Assembly (NCBI RefSeq): GCF_900168125.1
Contig: NZ_FUZF01000003.1
Span: forward strand, 372,001 to 436,000
DNA length: 64,000 nucleotides
Source of the DNA: Sphingobacterium nematocida
GTDB taxonomy: Bacteria > Bacteroidota > Bacteroidia > Sphingobacteriales > Sphingobacteriaceae
Reading direction: 5' to 3'
The notes under the pieces are model-generated. The model did no database searches and was not told where the DNA came from. It worked only from the letters and a program-made list of their open reading frames with translations. Every line of letters starts with the position of its first letter. Positions within the stretch are counted from its first letter, which is position 1. The position numbers and the translations under genes are program-made. This document shows, piece after piece, positions 1 through 9,319 of the stretch.

Positions 1-94
1 TTTTAAAATTTGTTAATGCTTTAGACACGTCCACATACAGTATGTACAATTACACTGTTCTACATGCGGCCACTTCTAGTTATTTAATAATGTC

Positions 95-134
95 CAAACA
101 TAGATAAAATGCTTGGCATTCTCGAATCTCAAAC
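95..134 (-). promoter_or_regulatory. Leftward promoter with operator-like inverted repeat
   Basis: Read on the minus strand there is a -7 box TATGTTTG (95-102), matching the Bacteroidota consensus TAnnTTTG. Just upstream is the inverted repeat AATGC-N3-GCATT (108-120). The 27 bases 95-121 match 17016-17042 at 25 positions. Transcription would run left, out of the window, to a gene I cannot identify. The rest of 1-223 shows no convincing coding sequence. Confidence 0.55.
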
Positions 135-223
135 AGAAAAAACAACAGGACAACGACTAATTTTACGTTTACATGCAATTTAATAACCTTACAACTGTAC
201 CTTTGTTAATTCAACAATAGTAA

Positions 224-1138
224 ATGAACATGACCCATAAAGGCGCAACCTCTTCAAAATTACACCCTCGAAACAAACATCGCAACGGTTACCAGATGGA
301 CAAACTGTGCAAAAGCAACCCCGCCCTTCTGGCCTTTGTCTTTACAAATGATTTCGGCACACAGAGCATTGACTTTGCAAATCCGAAAGCTGTCTTCGAG
401 CTAAATAAAGCTTTGCTCGTAAATGAGTACAAAATTAAAAATTGGCAGATCAGTCCAAACAGCCTTTGCCCGGGCATCCCTGGGAGAGCAGACTATATCC
501 ACTACGTTGCCGATCTTTTAGCAAAAGATAACGAAAATCAGATTCCAACAGGCGAGAAGATCAAAGTTCTTGATATTGGAACCGGATCAAGCTTAATCTA
601 TCCCCTCATCGGCGCGCAAGAATACGAATGGAATTTTACGGCAACAGAGATTGATCCGAAGTCCATTCAATATGCTGAAATAAACATTAACAAAAACACT
701 TGGCTCAAAAAGAAAATACAATTAAGGTTCCAAGACGACAAAGAACACATCTTACAAGGAATTATATTCGAAAAAGATCGGTTCGATGCAGTTATCTGCA
801 ACCCCCCATTTTTTAAATCTAGAGAGGACAACTGGAAAGTCAGTTCAAAGAAGTTTCAAAACTTGCATAAAGACAAAGAGCAGCCCACAGTTCAAAATTT
901 CTCGGGTCATCCCAATGAACTTTGGTATCCTGGGGGAGAAAAAGCTTTTATATCCAAACTGATCTATGAGAGTATTCAGCTCAAAGACCACCTCAACTGG
1001 GTAACCACACTTGTATCCAGCAAAGATCATATCAAACCTCTAGTCGCTATACTCGAGTATCACAAAGCGACAGCGATCGAGATTATCCCGATGCAACAGG
1101 GACAGAAAGTTTCAAGAATTCTTGCTTGGAAATGGTAA
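224..1138 (+). CDS. rlmF: 23S rRNA (adenine-1618-N6)-methyltransferase RlmF
   Basis: This SAM-dependent methyltransferase N6-methylates A1618 of 23S rRNA in the cytoplasm. The 304-residue product has the usual RlmF/YbiN length. The N-terminal LHPRNKHRNGY block is a family hallmark. The SAM-binding motif DIGTGSS is at about residues 117-123, and the catalytic NPPF motif of N6-adenine methyltransferases is at 193-196. An ATG two codons downstream (230) is an equally possible start. The gene stands alone: a promoter region firing left lies upstream and a terminator hairpin follows the stop. The function is known from the E. coli family, and the match is strong. Confidence 0.93.
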   Translation: MNMTHKGATSSKLHPRNKHRNGYQMDKLCKSNPALLAFVFTNDFGTQSIDFANPKAVFELNKALLVNEYKIKNWQISPNSLCPGIPGRADYIHYVADLLAKDNENQIPTGEKIKVLDIGTGSSLIYPLIGAQEYEWNFTATEIDPKSIQYAEININKNTWLKKKIQLRFQDDKEHILQGIIFEKDRFDAVICNPPFFKSREDNWKVSSKKFQNLHKDKEQPTVQNFSGHPNELWYPGGEKAFISKLIYESIQLKDHLNWVTTLVSSKDHIKPLVAILEYHKATAIEIIPMQQGQKVSRILAWKW

Positions 1139-1145
1139 TATAAAA

Positions 1146-1173
1146 AAAGCCATCAACTTAAGTTGATGGCTTT
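1146..1173. terminator. Bidirectional terminator between rlmF and tRNA-Asn
   Basis: A perfect 14-bp inverted repeat (1146-1159 with 1160-1173, core GCCATCAACTT) has A-rich and T-rich flanks. It lies between the convergent rlmF (+) and tRNA-Asn (-) and probably ends both transcripts. Confidence 0.85.
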
Positions 1174-1180
1174 ACAAACA

Positions 1181-1257
1181 TGGCTCCTGAAGCTGGGCTC
1201 GAACCAGCGACCCTCTGATTAACAGTCAGATGCTCTAACCAACTGAGCTATTCAGGA
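1181..1257 (-). tRNA. tRNA-Asn (GTT)
   Basis: On the minus strand the acceptor stem TCCTGAA pairs with TTCAGGA. The anticodon loop CTGTTAA gives anticodon GTT. The T loop TTCGAGC is present. The 3' CCA is encoded (1181-1183), unlike the tRNA-Leu and tRNA-Asp genes in this window. A possible -7 box (AATATTTG, minus, 1314-1321) lies about 55 bases upstream. Confidence 0.96.
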
Positions 1258-1364
1258 ATCTTATGTTGTTTCCCTTTCGGTGATGCAATTATCGGAAGTT
1301 TAATTTGTCTTTGCAAATATTTCTATCAAAAAAATCGCAAGTCATTCATTGCCAAAAAAATAAT

Positions 1365-2744
1365 TTACAACAGCACTCCCGATAAAATCAAGGTAATAAA
1401 ACTAAAGTAAATCAATAGACCCGTTACATCGACCAAAGTCGATACAAACGGCGCTGATGAACTCGCAGGATCTGCACCCAAACGTCTCAACAAAAAGGGC
1501 AACATCGATCCCGTTAATGAACCTAACAACACCACCCCCACAAGAGATAGAGACACAACTAATGCCACCAAAGCCCAGTGCTCTCCGTAATTATCAGTAA
1601 AAAACTGCCAAGTTGCAATCCTTATAAAACCTAGCACTCCTAGAATTAATCCAAGGATCGTACCGGATATTATCTCTCGCTTCATCACACGCCACCAATC
1701 GACCAATGTCACCTCACCTAGTGCCATAGCTTGAATAACCAATGTAGATGCCTGCGAACCACTATTCCCTCCACTGGAGATAATCAATGGCATTAATGCA
1801 AATAAGAAAACCACTGATGCAACCTGGGTCTCGAAATGTTCAATAACCGTTGCTGTCAAGAGTTGTCCTAAGAACAAAACGATCAACCACCCCGCACGCT
1901 TCTTGACCAGATGCAAAATAGAAACATCCAGGTAAGGCTCGTCCAGTGCTTCAGTACCACCGAAACGTTGCATGTCTTCAGTATACTCTTCGTTAGCCAC
2001 CCAGAGAATATCGTCGATCGTCACAATCCCCAACATTATCCCTTGCTCATCTACAACCGGCAAAGCGACCCGGTTATTCATCCGGAAAATAGTTACCGCG
2101 TCTTCCTGTGGGTCGTTTGCATTTAAAGATATCAAGCGGTTGTCGATTAGATCACCCACTCTCATATCCGGTTCCGCAAGCAAAATATCTTTGATACGAA
2201 TATCATCTATAAGCTTACCATCTGAATCAATCACATACAGAACATCGATCGTTTCGGACGCACCTCCATACCTTCGGATATGATCCAAAATCCGCGTGAT
2301 ACTCCAATGGGCCTTAACCGTAATATAATCGGGAGTCATCAGTCGCCCGACACTATCCTCAGGGTACCCCAACAATGACAATGCTTCCTTTCTTTCTTCC
2401 GGAGAAAGCATAATGATAAGACGTTTTACAACATCCCCCTTTAGCTCGCCCAAAAAAGATGTACGGTCATCGGGCGGCATTTCATTGATGATCTCTCGAA
2501 TTTTTGTAGCCGATAATTTTTTGAAGATACGTTCCTGTGTCGGAAAGTCTAAAATACGGAATACATTAACGGCTCGCTTCAGACTGAGGGTCTCCAAAAA
2601 AAGCGCACCGTGCTCTGGAAGTTCATCGATCAATTCCTCGACGTCAGAAATATTAAGCTCATTCAGAAAAGTCTCCAGTTCTTCTAAATTGCCATTTTCG
2701 ATCAGCTGCTCTATATACACAACTTGCATTTCCAATTCTTCCAT
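1365..2744 (-). CDS. mgtE: Magnesium transporter MgtE
   Basis: This is a homodimeric Mg2+ channel of the inner membrane. The 459-residue product has the standard order: a helical MgtE N domain (about 1-130), a CBS pair (about 130-260, with VGRLMTPDYITVKAHWS starting CBS1) and five membrane helices (about 285-459). The conserved pore and C-terminal blocks SSGGNSGSQASTLVIQA and LGADPASSSAPFVSTLVD are intact. In this family the cytosolic domains sense intracellular Mg2+ and close the channel. The gene is monocistronic. Its upstream gap is long and A-rich, with no recognisable Mg2+ riboswitch. Confidence 0.95.
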   Translation of the reverse strand: MEELEMQVVYIEQLIENGNLEELETFLNELNISDVEELIDELPEHGALFLETLSLKRAVNVFRILDFPTQERIFKKLSATKIREIINEMPPDDRTSFLGELKGDVVKRLIIMLSPEERKEALSLLGYPEDSVGRLMTPDYITVKAHWSITRILDHIRRYGGASETIDVLYVIDSDGKLIDDIRIKDILLAEPDMRVGDLIDNRLISLNANDPQEDAVTIFRMNNRVALPVVDEQGIMLGIVTIDDILWVANEEYTEDMQRFGGTEALDEPYLDVSILHLVKKRAGWLIVLFLGQLLTATVIEHFETQVASVVFLFALMPLIISSGGNSGSQASTLVIQAMALGEVTLVDWWRVMKREIISGTILGLILGVLGFIRIATWQFFTDNYGEHWALVALVVSLSLVGVVLLGSLTGSMLPFLLRRLGADPASSSAPFVSTLVDVTGLLIYFSFITLILSGVLL

Positions 2745-3425
2745 ATTGCCTCCGATATTTATCCTACATGATTTACTTCTTTTGAAAGAGTATGTTAATT
2801 AGTGTGCACCTACTAAACACACCTCGGTGGTTTAAGTACGTTGCAAAAGTCGCTTTTTTAAACCAAAAAAAATAATCTTTTTTTCAGCCCCTAACTTGCT
2901 AAAAACAACTCGTTCCAGTTTCACAAAAAAAGACATTATGTCATAACCACATTTATACTTAAAAATCGCTTAACCCATCAAACGAAAATATCCACTTCTC
3001 AAATAAAGAGACAATACGCTGCACCCTAAAAAAGAAAAAATATCAAAGACAAAATCATACCATTTCAAAACAGAACCTACTCAAAAAAACAAGTATCAAG
3101 ACACCCTCAACCAGCACAATAGCCGATGAACCATAGCGTGCAACCTCAAACAACAAAAAATGCACCTAGGTGTATCTTGTTAACAAAAAAACAGTACATT
3201 AGTAAATCCATAAATAACTATAAATTGTCCTTACAAAAAAACAGGCTTCAGTCTATTTAAACAACAAATAAAAACCAAAAAAAACATATTTAAAATAAAA
3301 CATTAAATAATGTTAATCAGATATTTAACAAAAATTAAATAAACTAAAGATAAACAAAAACAACCTTAAAAACACTAACAAAATTAGCAAACAATCATTT
3401 AACAATAATTAAAACTATTTAATAT
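2745..3425. other. Long A-rich intergenic region
   Basis: These 681 bases lie between divergent mgtE and the 930-aa surface protein. I see no credible ORF or RNA gene. From about 2930 the plus strand is strikingly A-rich and T-poor. A small inverted repeat AACATT-N4-AATGTT lies at 3299-3314. The minus-strand GACTTTTG at 2844-2851 is a weak candidate -7 box for mgtE. Confidence 0.6.
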
Positions 3426-6218
3426 ATGAAAATCAAAACATTAACAACACTTATATTAACTATAAATTTCCATATATTATTTAGTCAGATTTTCGATGAT
3501 AGTCAAGCACATTTTAAAGTAAAATGGATGCAAATAACCTCGGATCAATTTCGTCTTATTTTCCCAGATGAGTTTAGTCCTGCTGCACCACAACTGGCTC
3601 ATGATCTAGAAAAATACATCAAAAAAACCTCTTCCGACCTACGGAGAAAATCACGATTTATAAACATAATTATCCAGCAAAATCACATTCAACAAAATGG
3701 ATTCGTACAATTAGCACCTCGAAAATCAGAACTCTACTCTACCCCATCAGCTGTCGCAGACAATCAAGAGTGGCTACCGAATTTAGCATTACACGAGTCT
3801 AGACACATTGCCCAATTTGACAATTTGACAGGAAAAATAAGAGGCCCTTTTGGGGAGCAATTAGCTCTTGCCCTATTCGGTTTAAACCTCCCCAGCTGGT
3901 ACTTTGAAGGCGACGCTGTCCTACAGGAAACCCTGTTTTCTGAAGGAGGAAGAGGTAGGGTTTCCTCATGGCAGATGCCAATTCGAACAGATATTTTAAC
4001 CGGTCGATCTTATCATTTCAACAAATATATCCATGGGTCATTTAAAGATATCGTACCTAGTTTTTATACTATAGGATACTTTATGAACAGTGAACTGTAC
4101 CAGAAAGACTCCTTAATCCAAGGCAAAATACTCGATGAAATGAATGGAAAATTACTACGTCCGTTCAATTTCCAACGGAGTTTAAAGAAGATTTATGGGC
4201 ATAAAGCAAGCGATATTTTCGAGTTAACAATGGCCAACTTAGGGCAAAAATGGGGTGCAGATTCCCTGCGTTTTGAAACAAACACCCCATACAAACGAGA
4301 CAAATACCCCACGAGTTATCTACTCCCCCAGTCCACAAAAGGCAGCATTTATGCACTGCAAGATGGACCACAAAGAACAACTAGAGTAGTTCAAATCAAC
4401 CAAAATCCAGAGCAGAAACACAAAGAAATTCTAACCCTTGGCATGCAGATTATGCCCTACTTTGATCTACGCGATGAGCTTATAACCTGGGACGAATATC
4501 GCAAAGATGCAAGGTTTGAGAAGCAAACCTATAATGTAATTATGCTATATGATATCCTTCGCAAAGAGAAAAAAACACTTAGCAAAAACAGCAGATATTA
4601 CAGTCCCATCATAGCTCCAAATAAGAAAGAGATTCTTTGTATTGAGGTAAACCTTGCAAATCGTACCTCTCTTATTCGGTTAGATATAGCCTCTTCCAAG
4701 AAGATAGACTCTCTTCTTTTACCTGTAGGAATACACCTTCAACAACCTCAATTTAATGCTTCGGGAACGGAGGTAATAGCGATAGCAGTGAGTGAAAAAG
4801 GAACGAATCTACTACAGATTAATCTTCAGGACAACTCATTCAAACTACTTTTAGACTGGTCAAATATGCAGATAGAACGGCCTCTGTTTGATAAAGAAGA
4901 CATCATATTCAAAGCCAATTACGGAAATAAAGACGATATATTCAAGTGGAGCAAAGGCTCTTTGACACAGCTCACCAATAGTCGCTTTGGTGCTTTCAAT
5001 CCATCCCTACATGCCGATACACTATGGTACAATGATTATACACCACAGGGTTATCAGATAAGTAATTTACAATTATCTCAAATTCAGGAGCTTTCAGTGA
5101 AAGCAGAGAGCATACCTTCCCTCTATAGCAAGCAAGATTTAAAATCAAAAACAGCTTCGTCACACGATAGTAGCATCACAAAAGATTATGTCATAAAGAA
5201 ATATAACACACTAAAAAACAGCGTCAATTTCCATAGTCTTACGCTTAGCGGCAACGATTTCGAGAGCTTTGACAACCTAAAACCAGGTATATTTTGGCTT
5301 TCCAATGACCTTCTCAATACGACTTCGCTTAAACTCGGTTACGAATACGACACAGATATCCGCAAAAGCAGTTATTCCGCTTCGCTGACTTACCAAAAGT
5401 ACTTTCCAAAAATCACGCTATCCTACACCGATAGAGGGCAGATCGGTGCCGCAAAAAGTAATAATTCCACGACGATCCCATTCGATTGGAGAGAGCGTAT
5501 TATGGCACTAGACATCAGCATCCCGTTCAGTAAATACCGTGGAAACACGATCTATTCATATGGGTTTAACTTTGGCACATCCTATCTAAAAAGGTATAAT
5601 ATTAGCCTACCTAATCTCCAAAATTTCAATGATGAGATTGCCTTTCCACTGAATTATCAGATCTACTTCAATAAAAATTCTCGTCGTGCCAATATGGATA
5701 TCACTCCACGGTGGGGCCAAAACATAAGTTTTACGCTACGGCATGTACCTTTTGAAAGCACCCTTACAGGGACAGCATGGTCCGTTCGGACAAATTTCTA
5801 TTTTCCAGGACTGGTATTGAATCATGGTTTACAGGTTAGATATGCTATGCAATCCAATACAGGCAGATATACTTACACACAAGATATCCCTATGGTTGAA
5901 GGCTTCTCATTCGTACCGTATGAAACTATCAAAAACACATTATTATTTGACTACAGGCTTCCAATAAGCTATCCAGACCTATCTATAGGCCAATTTGCGT
6001 ACATAAAGAGGGTTCGGGCACGTATTTCAGCCAATTACCAAAATATTCATCATAGTAAGCTAGCACCAAAATCAAACAGTCTCGGCGTCGATATTGATTT
6101 CAATCTTTTTAAATACACACTACCCTTATTTACCGCCTCGGCCCGAATTACCTACATAAATGATAACAACGCACAAAAGCAACTATTCCCTACATTTGGC
6201 TTAAACTACAGTTATTAA
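3426..6218 (+). CDS. Exported gluzincin-like peptidase with TolB-type propeller and C-terminal outer-membrane barrel
   Basis: The 930-residue product starts with a signal peptide (MKIKTLTTLILTINFHILFS). The N-terminal third carries HESRH at 123-127, an HExxH zinc-protease signature. A WYFEGDA segment follows with Glu161 as a plausible third zinc ligand, as in gluzincins. Residues of about 270-600 contain repeated short beta-rich stretches resembling TolB/WD-like propeller blades. From about 640 to the end, alternating aromatic/polar strands ending in a C-terminal Tyr suggest an outer-membrane barrel. I infer a surface-anchored metallopeptidase or a protein-binding scaffold. The substrate is unknown. 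The gene stands alone behind a long A-rich leader region. Confidence 0.7.
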   Translation: MKIKTLTTLILTINFHILFSQIFDDSQAHFKVKWMQITSDQFRLIFPDEFSPAAPQLAHDLEKYIKKTSSDLRRKSRFINIIIQQNHIQQNGFVQLAPRKSELYSTPSAVADNQEWLPNLALHESRHIAQFDNLTGKIRGPFGEQLALALFGLNLPSWYFEGDAVLQETLFSEGGRGRVSSWQMPIRTDILTGRSYHFNKYIHGSFKDIVPSFYTIGYFMNSELYQKDSLIQGKILDEMNGKLLRPFNFQRSLKKIYGHKASDIFELTMANLGQKWGADSLRFETNTPYKRDKYPTSYLLPQSTKGSIYALQDGPQRTTRVVQINQNPEQKHKEILTLGMQIMPYFDLRDELITWDEYRKDARFEKQTYNVIMLYDILRKEKKTLSKNSRYYSPIIAPNKKEILCIEVNLANRTSLIRLDIASSKKIDSLLLPVGIHLQQPQFNASGTEVIAIAVSEKGTNLLQINLQDNSFKLLLDWSNMQIERPLFDKEDIIFKANYGNKDDIFKWSKGSLTQLTNSRFGAFNPSLHADTLWYNDYTPQGYQISNLQLSQIQELSVKAESIPSLYSKQDLKSKTASSHDSSITKDYVIKKYNTLKNSVNFHSLTLSGNDFESFDNLKPGIFWLSNDLLNTTSLKLGYEYDTDIRKSSYSASLTYQKYFPKITLSYTDRGQIGAAKSNNSTTIPFDWRERIMALDISIPFSKYRGNTIYSYGFNFGTSYLKRYNISLPNLQNFNDEIAFPLNYQIYFNKNSRRANMDITPRWGQNISFTLRHVPFESTLTGTAWSVRTNFYFPGLVLNHGLQVRYAMQSNTGRYTYTQDIPMVEGFSFVPYETIKNTLLFDYRLPISYPDLSIGQFAYIKRVRARISANYQNIHHSKLAPKSNSLGVDIDFNLFKYTLPLFTASARITYINDNNAQKQLFPTFGLNYSY

Positions 6219-6294
6219 TTTTCCGATTAATTACAAAACAAACACCTAATCAATTTGTTACGTATTATGCACACACCATTTCAGCAACAGAATT

Positions 6295-6708
6295 ATGGCA
6301 CTGATACCAAAAGAAACAGAACTTCAAGAGGGACTCATGGCAATTTTTGACACCCTTCTCCTTAAGAAAGGTTACGTAAAAAGCGAACTTGTACACATGA
6401 GAGAAAAATTCAATATTGCTTGTGACGAGCACATACAAAATGGTTTTAAATCTGATCAAGGTTGGATAAATGCCAACATTTGCCATCAGAACAAGTTCAT
6501 GGAGTACGAAATGTACTGTCATTTGATTGATATCATCAACGACTTCAAAGACATTTACGGTCAATTCCCAGATTATCTAGAAATGTATCAAACACTTAAT
6601 CAGCTTATGATCCAGCTCGCTGAGGAAGAAAAATACGAGCTTGCGGCTATCATAAAGCTATGGGCCGATAAGATCGAAGATGCAATCCAAGAACACAGCT
6701 ACTGCTAA
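6295..6708 (+). CDS. Hypothetical small helical protein with UVR-like C terminus
   Basis: This 137-residue cytosolic protein has no signal peptide. I do not recognise the N-terminal two thirds, which are helical and carry three Cys residues plus a terminal Cys. The C-terminal stretch of about 106-130 (LAEEEKYELAAIIKLWADKI) resembles the UvrB/UvrC UVR motif, a short helical hairpin for protein contacts that is also found in Clp adaptor-type proteins. That assignment is inferred from pattern only. The gene converges on pssA with a 12-bp gap and no clear terminator. Confidence 0.6.
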   Translation: MALIPKETELQEGLMAIFDTLLLKKGYVKSELVHMREKFNIACDEHIQNGFKSDQGWINANICHQNKFMEYEMYCHLIDIINDFKDIYGQFPDYLEMYQTLNQLMIQLAEEEKYELAAIIKLWADKIEDAIQEHSYC

Positions 6709-6720
6709 CTGTTAATCCGG

Positions 6721-7401
6721 TTAAGCATCTTCATTTTTCCCAAAATGAAGTAACGAAAACAGGATATACAACACGAATACAATTGGTATTGCACTAACCT
6801 TTAACAATAAAATAATCAGAAAAGAAATTATCAGAAAAAGGTATTTAAATTTATTTTCCTCCCAACCTAGAGAATTCAATTTCATTGAAAAAAGACGAAG
6901 CTCTGACACCAAAAGTAAACTGGAAACCAATGTCAATCCCAATAGGAAATAAACGTTCTCAATCAAAACAGGGTACTGTGTAGACAGAAAAGGCAAGGAA
7001 ACAATCAAAAAGGTATTCATAGGAGTATTTACCCCAATAAAATCTGACGTTTGACGTTCGTCAATATTAAATTTTGCCAAGCGGAGGGCAGAAAATACGG
7101 TAATCAAAAAACCTAAATACGGAATATACTCGTTTGTCGTGGCCTGTTGCAATAACATATACATTATTGTCCCCGGAAGAAATCCAAAGCTGATTACATC
7201 CGCAAGAGAATCCAGTTCTTTACCTATTAATGACTTCACATGAAGCAAACGAGCCACCATTCCATCAAAAAAATCAAAAATACCAGAAGCCAAAACACAA
7301 TACAAAGCAAGATTAAACTCTCCCTTCAAGACAAACAAAACCCCCATACAACCACTAAAAAGGTTTAAACAAGTTATAGTATTCGGTATATATTTCTTCA
7401 T
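6721..7401 (-). CDS. pssA: CDP-diacylglycerol--serine O-phosphatidyltransferase
   Basis: The enzyme transfers serine to CDP-diacylglycerol to make phosphatidylserine, the precursor of phosphatidylethanolamine, in the inner membrane. The 226-residue form starts at ATG 7401 (MKKYIPNTITC). A longer in-frame ORF from 7461 would read through the rho terminator hairpin, so I reject that start. The CDP-alcohol phosphotransferase signature DGx2ARx8Gx3Dx3D is complete (DGMVARLLHVKSLIGKELDSLAD, split by its spacing), and several hydrophobic helices follow. The gene lies downstream of rho in the same direction but is separated from it by that terminator. Confidence 0.92.
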   Translation of the reverse strand: MKKYIPNTITCLNLFSGCMGVLFVLKGEFNLALYCVLASGIFDFFDGMVARLLHVKSLIGKELDSLADVISFGFLPGTIMYMLLQQATTNEYIPYLGFLITVFSALRLAKFNIDERQTSDFIGVNTPMNTFLIVSLPFLSTQYPVLIENVYFLLGLTLVSSLLLVSELRLFSMKLNSLGWEENKFKYLFLIISFLIILLLKVSAIPIVFVLYILFSLLHFGKNEDA

Positions 7402-7426
7402 AAGTAATCTGTCTCTTTTATAAAAA

Positions 7427-7450
7427 AAGCCATCTAAAATTAGATGGCTT
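7427..7450 (-). terminator. rho transcript terminator
   Basis: On the minus strand, the 10-bp stem TAAGCCATCTA/TAGATGGCTT has a 4-base loop and is followed by a run of seven T. It lies between the rho stop and the pssA start. An intrinsic terminator behind rho also fixes the pssA start. Confidence 0.85.
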
Positions 7451-7473
7451 AAAAATATCAAATTAATACGAAA

Positions 7474-8979
7474 TTACCCATTCATACTAATTAAAAACTC
7501 CTCATTCGAACGAGTTCCTCTCAATTGTTGTAATAAAAACTCCATGGCCTCAGTCGAATTCATATCAGACAAGTGGTTTCTTAGTACCCACAAACGCTGT
7601 AAAGCATCTTTATCCATCAATAGATCATCACGACGAGTACTCGATGCAGTCAAATCAATTGCTGGGAATAGGCGCTTATTCGCCAATTTACGATCCAACT
7701 GAAGCTCCATATTACCAGTACCTTTAAACTCCTCAAAGATCACATCGTCCATCTTAGAACCAGTATCCGTCAAGGCAGTTGCTAAGATAGTAAGAGAACC
7801 TCCGTTTTCAATATTACGGGCTGCTCCAAAAAAACGTTTAGGTTTGTGCAACGCATTCGCATCAACACCACCAGACAAAATCTTTCCTGAAGCTGGTGCA
7901 ACCGTATTGTAAGCACGTGCCAGACGTGTAATAGAATCCAAAAGAATAACGACATCATGTCCACATTCCACCATACGTTTCGCTTTCTCCAACACGATGT
8001 TTGCAATTTTTACGTGTCTATCAGCAGGTTCATCAAATGTAGATGACACCACCTCAGCACGTACAGATCTAGCCATATCGGTCACCTCTTCAGGACGTTC
8101 ATCTATTAATAAGATAATAAGATAAACCTCTGGGTGATTTTTAGCAATTGCATTCGCAACTTCTTTTAACAAATTAGTTTTACCTGTTTTAGGCTGAGCT
8201 ACGATTAATCCACGCTGACCTTTACCTATTGGGGTAAACAAATCCATAATACGCGTAGAATAATTGTTTGTTCCTAAATCTAAATTCAACTTCTCATCAG
8301 GAAACAAAGGTGTTAAGAAATCAAATGGTACACGATCTCTTATTTCTGCAGGGTTTTGGCCATTTATAGACTCAATTCTTACCAAAGGAAAATACTTCTC
8401 ACCTTCTTTTGGAGGACGAATGCAACCTCTTACATTATCACCCGTTTTAAGTCCAAATAACTTTATTTGGGACTGAGAAACGTAAATATCATCAGGGGAA
8501 GTCAAATAATTATAATCTGAAGAACGTAAGAAACCATAGCCATCAGGCATTATCTCCAATACACCTTCGTTGACAATAACATTATCAAAATCAGTATTCG
8601 CTGAAGAAGCACTTTCTGCTTTCTTACTTTCAACAACTTTGTCTTGTTCCTGAGTAGCTTGCGCTGGTTCGTTTGAAACAGTAGACTCCGTGTTAAATAA
8701 ATTTGGAGCAGATTGATCATCTGCTTTATCTCTACGTACTACAGGAGATGCTTCTGTTTTCAGTGTTCTTGTACGACGACGAGGCTTGTCAGCATCATCG
8801 GCATCTTCTTGATTTTCAGCTGCCGCAGGTTGAGATTCTGCAACTGGTTGTTGAGCAATTTCAGCAATCTTATCAATTAATTCTTGCTTACGAAGCTTTT
8901 CAACCTCTACAATGCCTAACACCTTCGCTATCTCGCGCAATTCCGACACGAGTTTTGAATTCAATTCGTTAATATTCAT
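7474..8979 (-). CDS. rho: Transcription termination factor Rho
   Basis: This hexameric RNA-dependent ATPase releases RNA polymerase. The 501-residue product has a Rho N-terminal helical domain (1-45), then an acidic low-complexity insertion (about 45-150) typical of Bacteroidota Rho. Next comes the cold-shock RNA-binding fold ([12 protein letters not shown]). The Walker A loop AQPKTGKT lies near residue 262-270, followed by [13 protein letters not shown] and the secondary RNA site GTGNMEL. The residue before the P-loop Pro is Gln, where many Rho proteins have Pro. The gene has its own hairpin terminator downstream and is divergent from the sugar transporter. Confidence 0.97.
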   Translation of the reverse strand: MNINELNSKLVSELREIAKVLGIVEVEKLRKQELIDKIAEIAQQPVAESQPAAAENQEDADDADKPRRRTRTLKTEASPVVRRDKADDQSAPNLFNTESTVSNEPAQATQEQDKVVESKKAESASSANTDFDNVIVNEGVLEIMPDGYGFLRSSDYNYLTSPDDIYVSQSQIKLFGLKTGDNVRGCIRPPKEGEKYFPLVRIESINGQNPAEIRDRVPFDFLTPLFPDEKLNLDLGTNNYSTRIMDLFTPIGKGQRGLIVAQPKTGKTNLLKEVANAIAKNHPEVYLIILLIDERPEEVTDMARSVRAEVVSSTFDEPADRHVKIANIVLEKAKRMVECGHDVVILLDSITRLARAYNTVAPASGKILSGGVDANALHKPKRFFGAARNIENGGSLTILATALTDTGSKMDDVIFEEFKGTGNMELQLDRKLANKRLFPAIDLTASSTRRDDLLMDKDALQRLWVLRNHLSDMNSTEAMEFLLQQLRGTRSNEEFLISMNG

Positions 8980-9319
8980 TAATGTTGAATTATGATTGTA
9001 TTTCTTTGGATTTTAACAGTTTGAAATTTAGCCTTAAAACTTAAAAAACATTTTTATTTAAGTTATTTCATTCAAAACGAAAAAAATATCATTTTCTTAT
9101 TCTGAATCAGGATAAACTTGAGAATGCACAAAGAAAACCATAAGATTTGATATTTCAAAAAAAAAATTAAAAATCTACCCGAACACAAGTACTTATTGCA
9201 CATATAGATAAGACAATGAATCAAACATATTTATTTTTTTTGTATGTTTAGCACCTGTAAGTACACCTAAGCCAAAAGAATTGGTCTTGCAATCATAGAT
9301 AAGAACAAATTAAACACAT
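8980..9319. other. Divergent intergenic region rho / sugar transporter
   Basis: These 340 AT-rich bases contain no credible ORF. TATGTTTA at 9243-9250 (+) is a candidate -7 box for the transporter, with a leader of about 70 bases. I see no operator or riboswitch that I can defend. Confidence 0.45.

Noticed and set aside
1-49. Partial minus-strand CDS at the left edge
   Set aside because: An open frame starts at TTG 49 or GTG 34 and runs to the edge, but it is under 17 codons and cannot be recognised.
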